Shown here: positions 1-5,932 of the stretch, one piece after another
How positions within the stretch are numbered: the stretch's first letter is position 1
How the letters are laid out: each line of letters begins with the position of its first letter
Origin: Actinomycetota bacterium
GTDB lineage: Bacteria; Actinomycetota; Acidimicrobiia; Acidimicrobiales; Acidimicrobiaceae
NCBI GenBank assembly: GCA_027318945.1
Contig: DAHVOF010000159.1
Span: forward strand, 1-6,030
Reading direction: 5' to 3'
Length of the DNA stretch: 6,030 nt
Notes under the pieces: model-generated
The model's database searches: none
Told to the model about the DNA's origin: nothing
Seen by the model: only the letters and a program-made list of their open reading frames with translations
Position numbers and translations under genes: made by a program

Positions 1-795
1 GACCAAAACTCACTTTGCGATACTTGGGGCGAAGCACTTGCGCGATGGGCCATTCCCGACGAGATACTCGCGAAGGCTACTAAATCCCCATGGCAACTTA
101 GTCCCGAAATGTTCGGCCCTATAAGCGACAGAGCCCTGACGCCAACTGTTTCAAAAGTTAGGCAATTGCTTGATGGAACAGAAGACGTGTCGAGCAAGAG
201 TGTCCTAGATGTCGGCTGCGGTGCCGGAGCGGTATCGCTGCTGCTTTTAGATCATGTTGTTTCACTTACTGGAGTTGATGCATCACAGAGCATGCTTGAT
301 GCGTTCGAGTCCGGATTCCAGCGAGCAAATCCCAGTGCAGTCGATCTTCGCCTAATTTGCGGTGCATGGCTGTCCGCCTTTGAAGCAGCAGGGAAAGCCG
401 GGGTAGTGATCTGTGCCAACGTGCTATATAACGTCCCTACGCCGTGCGAATTTATTTTGAGGCTCGATGACGCCGCGACGCTGGGAGTGGTGATCGAGAT
501 TCACGAGAGGCATCCGCATTCCACCGCAAATGCTGCGTGGAAGTATTTCTGGGGTATCGACAGGCCGACTCGTCCCACGGGCGAAGATCTTGTGGAGATT
601 GTCAAGAGCTTGGGGATCGCAGCCCAAAGTGAAACTTTTGTGCGTGATCCCGAGTTCGAGGTAGACGAAGCAATGGTGAGGTCCATAAGAGAGCGGGTCT
701 GTCTCGATGCTTCAAGGGATGAGGAGATTAGGAACTTTCTAGTTCGTAATCCGCCCGCCCCTCCAAGGTCACGCGTCATCTGGTGGACTAAATAG
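1..795 (+). CDS. Class I SAM-dependent methyltransferase (5' partial)
   Basis: The frame is open from base 1 to the TAG at 793-795, giving 264 residues with the start codon upstream of the window. The ATG at 109 is internal: the 36 codons before it encode DTWGEALARWAIPDEIL and SPW, the N-terminal signature I recall from a family of actinobacterial methyltransferases, so probably only a few residues are missing. Motif I of the Rossmann fold is VLDVGCGAG (residues 68-76, counted from base 1). The acidic end of strand 2 is GVDAS with Asp93, and a motif IV-like stretch is ICANVLYNVPTP. A later RPTRPTGEDL segment followed by a glycine-containing helix is typical of the C-terminal part of these enzymes. 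It should transfer a methyl group from S-adenosylmethionine in the cytoplasm. The substrate cannot be read from the sequence. The hydrolase follows after 93 bases on the same strand. The fold is secure; the specific function is unknown. Confidence 0.85.
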   Translation, partial: DQNSLCDTWGEALARWAIPDEILAKATKSPWQLSPEMFGPISDRALTPTVSKVRQLLDGTEDVSSKSVLDVGCGAGAVSLLLLDHVVSLTGVDASQSMLDAFESGFQRANPSAVDLRLICGAWLSAFEAAGKAGVVICANVLYNVPTPCEFILRLDDAATLGVVIEIHERHPHSTANAAWKYFWGIDRPTRPTGEDLVEIVKSLGIAAQSETFVRDPEFEVDEAMVRSIRERVCLDASRDEEIRNFLVRNPPAPPRSRVIWWTK

Positions 796-874
796 TTGGA
801 TGGGCTCGCCAAATTCTCGCTTGCGCCCTCGTTGAGGCAGAATTATCGTGGAAACGGGGCATCGCGATCGCTAT

Positions 875-880
875 GGAGGT
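875..880 (+). promoter_or_regulatory. Ribosome binding site of the alpha/beta hydrolase
   Basis: GGAGGT lies 8 bases before the ATG at 889. It is a near-consensus Shine-Dalgarno sequence and fixes that ATG as the start. A perfect 8-base palindrome, GCGATCGC (864-871), sits just upstream, but I attach no function to it. Confidence 0.75.
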
Positions 881-888
881 GCCGCTAG

Positions 889-1767
889 ATGACGCAAGCT
901 CAGTCCAACGAGATCGAGTTAGAGTTCGATACCTTCGGTGATTCTCAGAGACCCGCGATCATATTGATAATGGGCCTTGGGCAACAAATGATCGCGTGGC
1001 CCGAGCCTTTATGTAACGGGCTGGCATCGGAAGGATTCTACGTAGTTCGTTTTGATAACCGCGACTCGGGTCTTTCAACCAAGTTTGAGTCATTTGGAGT
1101 TCCCAATATTCTGGCAGGTCTTTCCGGCGACGGCTCTGGCACCCCCTATTCCCTGGTTGACATGGCCGATGACACCGTGGGATTGATGGATTATCTCGAT
1201 ATCAAAACCGCACACGTGGTGGGGGTGTCCATGGGCGGCATGATTGCGCAGCAGGCAGTCATAGATTCTCCCGACCGATTTCTCTCAATGTGCTCGATGA
1301 TTTCATCAACCGGCGCTAGGGATGTCGGACAGCCGTCTGCCGAGGTAGTTGCCGCTTTGATGAGGCTGGGAGGTGCCGATAATGGGAATGCCGTTGAGAG
1401 CAGCCTCGAAGCGTCCAAGGCTATCTCATCTAGGAAGTACTTCGATCAAATGACGGAAAGAAAGTTGATAACCACATCGTACGAGCGAAACTATTGCCCC
1501 GGCGGCTTCATGCGGCAGTTGATGGCCACCGTCACAGCTTCTGATAGGACGGCGCAGTTGAGAGAGGTATTAATCCCGACACTTGTCATTCATGGCTTGG
1601 CGGACAGGCTAGTGGATCCCAGCGGAGGAATTGCAACGGCAAAAGCCATACCCGATGCAAGGTTGTTGGCATTCGAGGGCATGGCACATGAGTTGCCTGT
1701 ACCACTGTGGCCGGAGATCCGCGGCGCTATTCTGGCGAATATTCGTCGAGCTGCCGTCCCGGGATAA
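889..1767 (+). CDS. Alpha/beta hydrolase (putative esterase/lipase-like)
   Basis: A complete 292-residue protein of the alpha/beta hydrolase fold. The oxyanion-hole region is IMGLGQQMIAWP (residues 27-38), followed by VVRFDNRDSGLST (52-64), a signature of the actinobacterial esterase group. The nucleophile elbow is GVSMG, with Ser114 as nucleophile. The probable acid is Asp239 in HGLADRLVD, and the catalytic His is His267 in GMAHELP. The whole triad is therefore present. There is no signal peptide, so it is cytoplasmic. The family hydrolyses esters, lactones or related bonds; the substrate is not predictable. The start is supported by GGAGGT 8 bases upstream. It sits between a methyltransferase and an acyl-CoA racemase on the same strand, with gaps of 93 and 96 bases. 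A role in lipid or acyl-CoA metabolism is plausible but is inferred only from these neighbours. Confidence 0.88.
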   Translation: MTQAQSNEIELEFDTFGDSQRPAIILIMGLGQQMIAWPEPLCNGLASEGFYVVRFDNRDSGLSTKFESFGVPNILAGLSGDGSGTPYSLVDMADDTVGLMDYLDIKTAHVVGVSMGGMIAQQAVIDSPDRFLSMCSMISSTGARDVGQPSAEVVAALMRLGGADNGNAVESSLEASKAISSRKYFDQMTERKLITTSYERNYCPGGFMRQLMATVTASDRTAQLREVLIPTLVIHGLADRLVDPSGGIATAKAIPDARLLAFEGMAHELPVPLWPEIRGAILANIRRAAVPG

Positions 1768-1853
1768 CGGCAGATGTGCTTTGGATGGAAGTGCTATATG
1801 ATGAGTCGCTTTTTTTGGCCGCATCTCATGGCAGGCTAATATTTCACTCTGCT

Positions 1854-1858
1854 GGAGG
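1854..1858 (+). promoter_or_regulatory. Ribosome binding site fixing the GTG start of the racemase gene
   Basis: GGAGG is followed after 5 bases by GTG at 1864. This supports a GTG start where no suitable ATG is nearby. Confidence 0.7.
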
Positions 1859-1863
1859 TTGTA

Positions 1864-3015
1864 GTGACTAAAGAATCACCATTGGCTGGAATACGCATAG
1901 TGGAATTTGCCGGCATAGGACCGGCACCTTTTGCAGCGATGATTCTCGCAGGTCTCGGTGCCGACGTTATTCGGATCGACAAGCCAGAGTCGTTCGAATT
2001 GTCCCCAGATACGCGCTTCTTCACCTCGAGCGCAATGGATCGGGATCGAAGATCGATTGCGTTAGATCTGAAATTGCCGGAGGCGATCGAAGTAGTTAAG
2101 AAGCTTGTGGCCAAGGCCGATGGCGTCATAGAAGGGTTCAGGCCTGGGGTCATGGAGCGTCTTGGCCTGGGTCCGGAAAAGATAATGCAGACCAATCCAA
2201 CGACGACATTTGTGCGCATGACCGGCTGGGGGCAAGGTGGACCGCTATCGCATGTGGCAGGGCACGATCTAAATTTCATCGGAATTACCGGACTGCTCAA
2301 TGCCATTGGCCCTGAGGAGTTCCCAGCCATCCCGCTCAACTTGGTGGGTGACTTCGGTGGGGGCGGTGCTATGGCTGCCGTTGGGATGCTCGCCGGAATA
2401 GTGTCGGCCAAGGTGTCCGGTAGGGGAAGCGTAGTCGATGCTGCAATCGTGGATGGAGTGGCACTCATGGGCACAATGTTCGAAGGGCTAATATCCCAAG
2501 GGCTTTGGAGCCTCGAAAGGTCGCGCAATCTTCTCGATGGCGGAGCTCCTTTTTACTGCGTGTACCGTTGCGCCGACGGTAAAAATATCGCACTTGCGTC
2601 GCTGGAGCCAAAGTTTTTTGCCGAAATGAGAACAAGACTGGGTTTAGCTGCCCACGATGCCTTTGCAAATCAGTATGACCGAGCCAAATGGCCAGAGATG
2701 AGACGTGTTCTCACTGAATTATTTTCTAAAGATTCAAGAGCCTACTTCGAGGAGCTATTTCAGGGCGCTGACGCATGTGTTTCCCCCGTTCTCGACCTCA
2801 ATGAGGCGAAGGCGAGCCAGCACTCAATGGAGAGGGGAATGTTTCAGGATGTCCGTGGTGTTAGCCACCCTGTTCCGGCTCCTCGCTTCGAGGGATTTTC
2901 TCCACGGGTTTCTGCGCCACCCTTGCCAGGCCAGGACAGAAGCGAGATACTGGAAGAATTAGGCTTTTCCGCCCAAGAGATAATTGACCTCGAAAATTCC
3001 GGGGCTTTCGGCTAG
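1864..3015 (+). CDS. Alpha-methylacyl-CoA racemase-like family III CoA-transferase (CaiB/BaiF)
   Basis: A complete 383-residue protein starting with GTG after a GGAGG site. The N-terminus (PLAGIRIVEFAGIGPAPFAAMILAGLGADVIRIDKP) is the classic CaiB/BaiF fold opening. The residues known to be catalytic in Mycobacterium tuberculosis MCR (Arg91, His126, Asp156, Glu241) have counterparts here: Arg93 in EGFRPGVMERLGLGP, His134 in AGHDLNFIGITGLL, Asp163 in LVGDFGGGG and Glu248 in SLEPKFF. Keeping this His/Asp/Glu set favours the racemase subgroup (epimerising 2-methylacyl-CoA, as in branched fatty acid or sterol side-chain breakdown) over a CoA-transferase using an aspartyl-CoA intermediate. The length is close to that of MCR (about 360). 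The C-terminus, with ILEELGFSAQEIIDLENSGA, is the normal family ending, so this gene is intact despite its junction with the following ATPase gene. Exact substrate unknown. Confidence 0.9.
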   Translation: MTKESPLAGIRIVEFAGIGPAPFAAMILAGLGADVIRIDKPESFELSPDTRFFTSSAMDRDRRSIALDLKLPEAIEVVKKLVAKADGVIEGFRPGVMERLGLGPEKIMQTNPTTTFVRMTGWGQGGPLSHVAGHDLNFIGITGLLNAIGPEEFPAIPLNLVGDFGGGGAMAAVGMLAGIVSAKVSGRGSVVDAAIVDGVALMGTMFEGLISQGLWSLERSRNLLDGGAPFYCVYRCADGKNIALASLEPKFFAEMRTRLGLAAHDAFANQYDRAKWPEMRRVLTELFSKDSRAYFEELFQGADACVSPVLDLNEAKASQHSMERGMFQDVRGVSHPVPAPRFEGFSPRVSAPPLPGQDRSEILEELGFSAQEIIDLENSGAFG

Positions 3016-3019
3016 GAGA
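3014..3019 (+). promoter_or_regulatory. Shine-Dalgarno overlapping the racemase stop codon
   Basis: AGGAGA overlaps the last two bases of the racemase TAG (3013-3015) and lies 6 bases before an in-frame TTG at 3026. It is the best ribosome-binding candidate for the VirD4-like gene and suggests that its translation is coupled to that of the racemase. Confidence 0.5.
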
Positions 3020-3025
3020 CGCGGA

Positions 3026-4327
3026 TTGTTCTATGCCGGGCATGGTATCGGCGGTCCAGTTATGCTTCCCGCGGAGTCTCATCTACTCGTTATCGGTCCA
3101 CCTAGGTCGGGGAAGACCCGGTCCATAGTGATTCCAAATATTTTCATGGCGCCGGGCCCAGTAATTGCAACATCGACAAAGGGCGATCTTGTGGAATCTA
3201 CTTTCCGACAAAGATTCAAGAAAGGGCAGGTGCTTGCCATAGATCCATCAGGCTCGGTTGCCGTTCCAGAATCCGTTGAGCGGGTGTATTGGTCGCCAAT
3301 CAATCCCAATGGAACGTACTCCGATGCCATTTCAGTGACCCGCGCCATGATGGATGCCTCGGTTCTAACGGGTGGGCGCCAAGGCAGTTATTCACACTGG
3401 ATCGAGAGGGCCTCTGCGCTCGTGGCGCCTCTAATCCATGCCGCACAGGTTGGTGGATACGAGATGGATACCTTGATGACTTGGCTGAATCGCCGCGAAT
3501 GTAGGGATCCAGCGGGTATTTTGAAGGTTTGCGGAGAGGATCTCGCGCTCGATTCGCTAATGGGGGTGCTACTGAGCGAGGATAGGGAGCGATCAGGGAT
3601 CTTTTCTACTGCTGCAGGCCTATTTGGGAGTTACGCGTTTCCGGAGGTTCATCAGCACAACCATTTGAGGCGCTTTGATTCAATGGAATTCCTGAACTCG
3701 AACGATACGCTTTATGTTGTCTCACCTTCGCATATCCAGAAGCTCGTGGCGCCCGTATTGGTGGGCATGATCGATGAGGTTAAGAACCGATCCTACCAGC
3801 TAAGTGCGGACGCTGAGCGGGATCGCAATAGGCGGCCCCTAGCACTTGTACTCGACGAGATGGCGAACATAGCACCCCTTGGATCGATATCATCAGTACT
3901 GTCTGAAGGCGCATCCCAAAAGGTCATGCTGCTGGGCGCTCTTCAGGATTTGTCCCAAGCCCGGACGCGATGGGGTGGCGTGGCGGATGGCTTCTTAACA
4001 CTTTTTGGCTCTACACTCGTCTTTCCTGGCATATCTGATATGGAGTCGTTGCGTCAGTTGTCCGCCATTTCGGGCCAGACAAGATTCGACGCGGTCACTA
4101 GGAGCTATGGCGGATCAGTGGTCGGACGGTTCATTGGACCGCGAGCTGTTTCCAAATCGATCGGTACGCGGCCAGCACTAGAACCTTGGGAGATTGCTAG
4201 GTCCAAGAGCGGCCAAGGCTACTTATTTCGCAGATCTCACGAAATCAACCGGGTAAATCTGGTTCCTTTCGAGATGATTGGATTTGCCGGAATGGAAACT
4301 CACGCCAGGAGGCGAGGACTTAGGTAA
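3026..4327 (+). CDS. VirD4/TraG-like type IV coupling-protein ATPase lacking the membrane domain
   Basis: A 433-residue P-loop ATPase of the VirD4/TraG (T4SS conjugative DNA transfer) family. A longer reading from TTG at 2984 gives 447 residues and overlaps the racemase by 32 bases; a stop (TAA 2981-2983) lies just before it. In the 447-residue numbering, Walker A is GPPRSGKT (38-45), followed by the family-typical PGPVIATSTKGDL (57-69) and the GQVLAIDPSG and YWSPINP segments. Walker B is LALVLDE (Asp291, Glu292) and the later conserved Gln is in GALQDLSQ. The C-terminus looks complete. Related proteins usually carry N-terminal transmembrane helices and a linker before this domain; here only about 23-37 residues precede Walker A, with no hydrophobic helix. 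It could be a soluble motor-like protein or a 5'-truncated remnant whose frame is still open. No relaxase or other T4SS gene is visible. TTG at 3026 is preferred because of its AGGAGA site; ATG at 3062 is a weaker alternative. Confidence 0.85.
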   Translation: MFYAGHGIGGPVMLPAESHLLVIGPPRSGKTRSIVIPNIFMAPGPVIATSTKGDLVESTFRQRFKKGQVLAIDPSGSVAVPESVERVYWSPINPNGTYSDAISVTRAMMDASVLTGGRQGSYSHWIERASALVAPLIHAAQVGGYEMDTLMTWLNRRECRDPAGILKVCGEDLALDSLMGVLLSEDRERSGIFSTAAGLFGSYAFPEVHQHNHLRRFDSMEFLNSNDTLYVVSPSHIQKLVAPVLVGMIDEVKNRSYQLSADAERDRNRRPLALVLDEMANIAPLGSISSVLSEGASQKVMLLGALQDLSQARTRWGGVADGFLTLFGSTLVFPGISDMESLRQLSAISGQTRFDAVTRSYGGSVVGRFIGPRAVSKSIGTRPALEPWEIARSKSGQGYLFRRSHEINRVNLVPFEMIGFAGMETHARRRGLR

Positions 4328-4354
4328 AAGTGGTTTTACCGGATTCACTTCCGG
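4323..4354. terminator. Hairpin pair between convergent genes (possible terminator)
   Basis: GGTAAAA (4323-4329), a GTGG loop and TTTTACC (4334-4340) form a perfect 7-bp stem that includes the ATPase stop codon. A second stem, CCGGA (4339-4343) with TCCGG (4350-4354), shares two bases with the first, so the two compete at their edge. They lie at the convergent end of the VirD4-like and RAM genes, where termination is expected. There is no long U-run after either stem, so this is not a textbook intrinsic terminator. Confidence 0.4.
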
Positions 4355-4380
4355 CGGGTTCTAATTGAAGCTCGGTGCGA

Positions 4381-4641
4381 TCAACCGGCAGCGCTGAAGT
4401 TCTTTACTAGATGAACCGACGGGCAGGTGAGGGTACGAGTTACGCCATCTATCTGTTGGACCTGGGCTACAACCTCCATGCCGAGCTCTTCAATCGACGA
4501 GCACTCAACTACGACTATGACGTCATAAGGTCCAGTTACCTGGTCGACGGATATCGTGTTGGTGAGCACCTGGCATTGTTTTGCGACCGAGGCGGAGAAG
4601 CCAATTTCGGTTTGAACCAAAATAAATGCTCTGACGTTCAT
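4381..4641 (-). CDS. Stand-alone Lrp/AsnC ligand-binding (RAM) domain protein
   Basis: An 86-residue protein beginning MNVRAFILVQTEIG and containing GPYDVIVVVE (residues 37-46) and VQQIDGVTRTLTCPSVHL (61-78). These are the strand-helix-strand features of the Lrp/AsnC C-terminal ligand-binding (RAM) domain: the GxYD motif and the xxGVxxTxT strand. The DNA-binding helix-turn-helix of full Lrp proteins is absent, so this is a small RAM-only protein, expected to oligomerise and perhaps bind amino acids or other small ligands. The ATG at 4641 is chosen because GGGAG lies 5 bases upstream (4647-4651 on this strand) and RAM homology begins there; a TTG at 4686 would add 15 unrelated residues. The gene lies 234 bases downstream of thiL on the same strand. 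I recall this pairing from other actinobacteria. Its function there is not known to me. Confidence 0.85.
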   Translation of the reverse strand: MNVRAFILVQTEIGFSASVAKQCQVLTNTISVDQVTGPYDVIVVVECSSIEELGMEVVAQVQQIDGVTRTLTCPSVHLVKNFSAAG

Positions 4642-4750
4642 GGCTTCTCCCAGGCTTTGTCTGATCGCTCTGTCGCTGCTACCCAACTTACTAGGTTCTA
4701 CGACGATTTGATTGACGAAGCCAACAGGGGCTGGATGTATTCAGCTCGCA

Positions 4751-4781
4751 CTTATAAAAATGTATTCCTCAGTGACGTGAA
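4751..4781 (-). promoter_or_regulatory. Weak promoter-like element upstream of the RAM gene
   Basis: Reading the minus strand, TTCACG (4776-4781) and TATAAG (4751-4756) are separated by 19 bases. The -10 matches the sigma-70-type consensus at 5 of 6 positions and the -35 at 4 of 6, but the spacing is long. It could let the RAM gene be transcribed independently of thiL. The rest of the 4642-4875 gap shows no convincing gene on the minus strand and no tRNA-like fold that I can see. Confidence 0.22.
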
Positions 4782-4846
4782 TATGGCTCGTATGCTTGCT
4801 TGTTCGGACGTCATTGGGTAGTGAGACATTATTCGAGGAGTGCAAC

Positions 4847-4894
4847 ATGGATAGTCGAGCACATATCGTCCCTATTCATAGGCCGTGCTGGTAG
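4847..4894 (+). CDS. Possible 15-residue small ORF antisense to the thiL end
   Basis: ATG at 4847 is preceded by GAGGAG (4835-4840) with 6 bases of spacing, a strong ribosome binding site, and reads MDSRAHIVPIHRPCW before TAG. Its 3' half overlaps the end of thiL on the opposite strand. No family is recognised, no promoter is evident and the length is near chance. It is listed only because the ribosome binding site is better than that of several real genes here. Confidence 0.15.
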   Translation: MDSRAHIVPIHRPCW

Positions 4895-5808
4895 CCCCTA
4901 ACTTCTATTCGTTTTCCGTCTAGAAGTATGCCGGGTTCGGATCGCAGGCGGCCTATCCCGTATGGCTGGTCCAATCCCAGAGTCTCGAACGTAGACTCGA
5001 CCTTGCTCGGGTTTGGATGGCTGAATACAAGCTGATAGTCCTCGCCGCCATACATCGCAGCGTCCAGTGAGGCGCCGACGGCAATCGGAAGGTGTTCAAG
5101 CTCCGCTCCGACGCCCGACTGTTCGCAGATGTGGTTGAGGTCGGCAATAAGGCCGTCCGAAACGTCGATTGCGGAAGTCGCACCAGCGAGAGCTATGCCC
5201 TCTGCTTCACGGACTCGGGCTTTCGGTCTGAGATGTATATCCACCAATGGTCCGGTGGCGTCCTGATTTGCCTGCAGCAGCGTCAGCCCCGCGGAAGATC
5301 CCCCTAAAGGTCCTGTCACGAATATGTAGTCCTCTGCCATCGCCGTAGATCGTAGAATCGGATCCGCGAATGTGGCGCCGAGCATAGACACCGAGATCAC
5401 GATCAACTCAGAGTAGGACAAATCTCCGCCGGCTATGTGAAATCCGTACTCTTCGCAGGCTGCTCTGACTCCTGTATAGAAGTCAGGTATCGAGAAATGG
5501 CTGGGCGCTCCGAGCGATACTGTGGCGTATACGGGACGTCCTCCCATCGCGGCCATATCTGAGACATTTGTAGACATTGACTTGTAACCGATGTCAGCGT
5601 CTTTGAAGTAAGATGTCCGAAAATGAATGTTTTCAACCATCATGTCTGAAGCGAACAAGTTGATTTTGAGTTCTTGGAAATCTATTACAGCGGCATCATC
5701 GCCTATAAGTGAGTTGTAGGGGCTAGAAAAGTTACTGGCCTGTTGAGAGAGAAGCCGAGCCACCTCGGCGATCTTGATGAATTCTCCGCCAGCTTTATTG
5801 CCGTGCAT
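4876..5808 (-). CDS. thiL: Thiamine-monophosphate kinase
   Basis: ThiL phosphorylates thiamine monophosphate with ATP to give thiamine diphosphate, the last step of cofactor synthesis, in the cytoplasm. The ATG at 5808 gives 310 residues; a TTG at 5817 would give 313, within the usual size. In the 313 numbering the family motifs appear in order: GEFIKIAEVARLL (11-23), GDDAAV (39-44), SDMMVENIHF (57-66, in place of the usual TDxLVEGVHF), NVSDMAAMGG (84-93), GGD (130-132), VTGPLGGSSAGL (167-178), DVSDGLIADL (218-227) and GGEDYQLVF (257-265). The aspartates that bind magnesium and phosphates are kept. The C-terminus GYQHGL replaces the common GYDHF. Neither start has a clear Shine-Dalgarno sequence. 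It is divergent from the pckG-like gene and upstream of the RAM gene. The family call is secure. Confidence 0.95.
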   Translation of the reverse strand: MHGNKAGGEFIKIAEVARLLSQQASNFSSPYNSLIGDDAAVIDFQELKINLFASDMMVENIHFRTSYFKDADIGYKSMSTNVSDMAAMGGRPVYATVSLGAPSHFSIPDFYTGVRAACEEYGFHIAGGDLSYSELIVISVSMLGATFADPILRSTAMAEDYIFVTGPLGGSSAGLTLLQANQDATGPLVDIHLRPKARVREAEGIALAGATSAIDVSDGLIADLNHICEQSGVGAELEHLPIAVGASLDAAMYGGEDYQLVFSHPNPSKVESTFETLGLDQPYGIGRLRSEPGILLDGKRIEVRGYQHGL

Positions 5809-5823
5809 GTGAGACAAGCTAGT

Positions 5824-5849
5824 TTTGATTTGTGTGGTTCGGAATCAAA
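5824..5849. repeat. Inverted repeat TTTGATT-N12-AATCAAA near the thiL start
   Basis: A perfect 7-bp inverted repeat (5824-5830 and 5843-5849) with a 12-base spacer lies 15 bases upstream of the thiL ATG in the divergent intergenic region. It could be a regulator site for thiL, pckG or both. In a thiL transcript it could form a hairpin in the leader. The function is inferred from position only. Confidence 0.4.
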
Positions 5850-5858
5850 TCGTGTAAA

Positions 5859-5888
5859 AATATAGGTGCTCTCGCTGAGAGTTGTCGT
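5859..5888 (-). promoter_or_regulatory. Candidate thiL promoter
   Basis: On the minus strand ACGACA (5883-5888) and TATATT (5859-5864) are separated by 18 bases, matching the sigma-70-type consensus at 4 and 5 of 6 positions. Transcription would begin near 5852, leaving a leader of about 45 bases before the ATG at 5808. The spacer holds a perfect small inverted repeat, CTCTC-GCT-GAGAG (5869-5881). Confidence 0.35.
5869..5881. repeat. 13-base inverted repeat CTCTC-GCT-GAGAG
   Basis: A perfect 5-bp inverted repeat with a 3-base centre lies between the -35 and -10 of the candidate thiL promoter. Position makes it a possible operator; its short length makes chance a real alternative. Confidence 0.3.
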
Positions 5889-5932
5889 GCAGTGTCAGTG
5901 TCTTGAGGGCCATCTCAGGTGCTGGCGCAAAT

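Noticed and set aside
501..812. Minus-strand ORF of 103 codons opposite the methyltransferase
   Set aside because: It is antisense to conserved methyltransferase coding sequence and resembles no family.
821..849. TTGCGC and TATCGT at 17-base spacing before the hydrolase
   Set aside because: Too many mismatches to the promoter consensus to call with confidence.
864..871. GCGATCGC palindrome resembling the cyanobacterial HIP1 motif
   Set aside because: It is a single occurrence noted in a non-cyanobacterial context; no repeated pattern was evident.
1798..1839. Short ORF starting ATGATG in the hydrolase-racemase gap, containing a run of seven T
   Set aside because: Only 13 codons, a weak ribosome site and no conserved feature; the T-run does not follow a good stem, so it is not called a terminator either.
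1836..2528. Long minus-strand ORF of 230 codons within the racemase gene
   Set aside because: Its Ser/Pro/Thr/Ala-rich, low-complexity sequence is typical of an antisense shadow, and the plus strand encodes a complete enzyme with its catalytic residues there.
2984..4327. Integrative conjugative element or mobilisable element
   Set aside because: Only the VirD4-like ATPase is present; no relaxase, integrase, attachment-site repeats or other transfer genes are visible in the window.
4411..4821. Plus-strand ORF of 136 codons opposite the RAM gene
   Set aside because: It has no ribosome binding site and no recognisable domain, and most of its first half is the complement of the well-supported RAM coding region.
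5809..5932. TPP riboswitch upstream of thiL
   Set aside because: The leader is too short and lacks the conserved CUGAGA and related thi-box elements in the expected arrangement; the CTGAGA-like string at 5875-5880 is on the plus strand and isolated.
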